5,562 nt of DNA, taken from NCBI GenBank assembly GCA_017458885.1, contig JAFSZQ010000126.1, positions 1-5,562 of the forward strand, read 5' to 3'. This DNA comes from Oscillospiraceae bacterium. Its GTDB lineage: Bacteria > Bacillota > Clostridia > Oscillospirales > Oscillospiraceae. The stretch's first letter is position 1. Each line of letters starts with the position of its first letter. Positions 4,847-5,562 of the stretch are shown in pieces. Under the pieces are notes generated by a model. The model was not told where the DNA came from and did no database searches. It saw only the letters and a list, made by a program, of their open reading frames with translations. The position numbers and the translations under genes were made by a program.

Positions 4847-5562
4847 ATGCAGCCACAACTTTGTTCCAGATGCAAAAAGAACGTCGCGGTCGTGTTCCTC
4901 ACCCGCATCGAAAACGGGCAGAACGTCAACGAGGGGCTGTGTCTGAGCTGCGCGAAGAAGCTCGGCCTGCCGCAGGTGGACGAGGTGATGCGCCGCATGG
5001 GCATCACCGACGAAGACCTCGACGCCATCTCCAACGAGATGCTCGGCGCGTTCGGCGGCGCGGAAAATCTGGAGAGCATCGACGACGACGAGCTCGACGA
5101 GGAGGAGGGCAAGACCGCCACCTTCCCGTTCCTGAACCGCCTGTTCGGCGGCGCGCAGCCGCCCGCGCCCGCGCCCGAAAAGGAGAGCGACGGCGAGACC
5201 CAGCAGCGCCCGAATCGCGGCGAGAAGAAGAACGAGAAAAAGCACAAGTTCCTCGACAGCTACTGCATCAACCTCTCCGCACGCGCCCGTAAGGGCGAGC
5301 TGGACGCGGTCGTCGGCAGGGCGGAGGAGATCGAGCGCGTCGTGCAAATTCTGAACCGCCGCCAGAAGAACAACCCCTGTCTCATCGGCGAGCCGGGCGT
5401 CGGCAAGACCGCCATCGCCGAGGGGCTTGCCCAGCGCATCGCCGCGGGCGAGGTGCCGTTCAAGCTGCGCTCAAAGGAAGTGTACTTACTCGACCTCACC
5501 GCGCTCGTCGCGGGCACGCAGTTCCGCGGCCAGTTTGAAAGCCGCATGAAGGGCTTGATCGA
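4847..5562 (+). CDS. ATP-dependent Clp protease ATP-binding subunit (ClpE/ClpC-like AAA+ unfoldase with N-terminal zinc finger), 3' end outside window
   Basis: The first 238 residues of a Hsp100/Clp unfoldase, which would form ATP-driven hexamers in the cytoplasm that thread proteins into ClpP or remodel aggregates. The frame stays open to the window edge; a full protein would be roughly 700-800 residues. In order: a zinc-finger-like module with C6-x2-C9 and C32-x2-C35 (1-41), resembling the ClpE and McsA fingers; a short helical stretch (43-66); a very acidic patch (76-87); a hydrophobic island [10 protein letters not shown] (93-102); a Pro/Ala then Lys/Glu-rich linker (104-134); and the first AAA+ domain from about 135. 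That domain shows LDAVVGR (152-158), [19 protein letters not shown] (168-186) leading to Walker A GEPGVGKT (181-188), and the pore-loop segment GTQFRGQFE (223-231) with aromatic F226. The double Clp-N repeat of ClpC/ClpB is absent, so the layout is ClpE-like. I withhold a symbol because the second AAA+ domain and the ClpP-docking loop are not visible. No CtsR-type operator is seen upstream. Confidence 0.92.
   Translation, partial: MQPQLCSRCKKNVAVVFLTRIENGQNVNEGLCLSCAKKLGLPQVDEVMRRMGITDEDLDAISNEMLGAFGGAENLESIDDDELDEEEGKTATFPFLNRLFGGAQPPAPAPEKESDGETQQRPNRGEKKNEKKHKFLDSYCINLSARARKGELDAVVGRAEEIERVVQILNRRQKNNPCLIGEPGVGKTAIAEGLAQRIAAGEVPFKLRSKEVYLLDLTALVAGTQFRGQFESRMKGLI

Noticed and set aside
4813..5292. 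Plus-strand open frame of 159 codons overlapping the start of the Clp gene
   Set aside because: Its product is a low-complexity Arg-rich string; the frame starting at 4847 gives the zinc finger and Walker A and has a GGAGG site.

Overview
The window looks like a chromosomal housekeeping segment from a GC-rich member of the Clostridia (Bacillota), possibly an Oscillospiraceae- or Christensenellales-like gut lineage. This rests on three things. The order ecfA1-ecfA2-ecfT-truA is the Firmicutes arrangement. The next genes are a DUF5711-like protein, a CvpA-family membrane protein and a zinc-finger Clp ATPase, a set I associate with clostridial genomes. Codon third positions are overwhelmingly G or C. 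The taxonomic placement is an inference from gene content and was not tested by a search. All six genes are on the + strand and nearly every base is coding.

Region 1 (1-2073) is the energising module of an energy-coupling factor (ECF) vitamin/metal importer. It holds the C-terminal half of EcfA1 (cut by the window edge), a complete EcfA2 that most likely starts at a TTG codon, and the transmembrane coupling protein EcfT. No substrate-binding S component is present, as expected for a group II (shared-module) ECF system whose S components lie elsewhere in the genome.

Region 2 (2075-2830) is truA, the tRNA pseudouridine(38-40) synthase. It follows ecfT after one base and its end overlaps the next gene by 8 bases.

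Region 3 (2823-5562) replaces the rplM-rpsI genes that often follow truA in Firmicutes. It holds a single-pass membrane-anchored protein with a beta-propeller-like outer domain (DUF5711-like), a four-helix CvpA-family protein, and the N-terminal 238 residues of a Clp/Hsp100 AAA+ unfoldase. The unfoldase carries a CxxC...CxxC zinc finger instead of the usual Clp-N repeats.

The genes from ecfA1 to the DUF5711-like gene are packed with 13 bases or fewer between them or with overlaps, so they are probably co-transcribed and translationally coupled. The only sizeable gap (4029-4097, 69 bases) is strikingly AT-rich compared with its surroundings and may hold a promoter for cvpA-clp. I see no transcription terminator, RNA gene, CRISPR array, mobile element or sign of recent transfer. 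The window is mostly ordinary; the points of most interest are the zinc-finger Clp ATPase, the uncharacterised propeller protein beside CvpA, and small departures from family motifs in EcfT and TruA.
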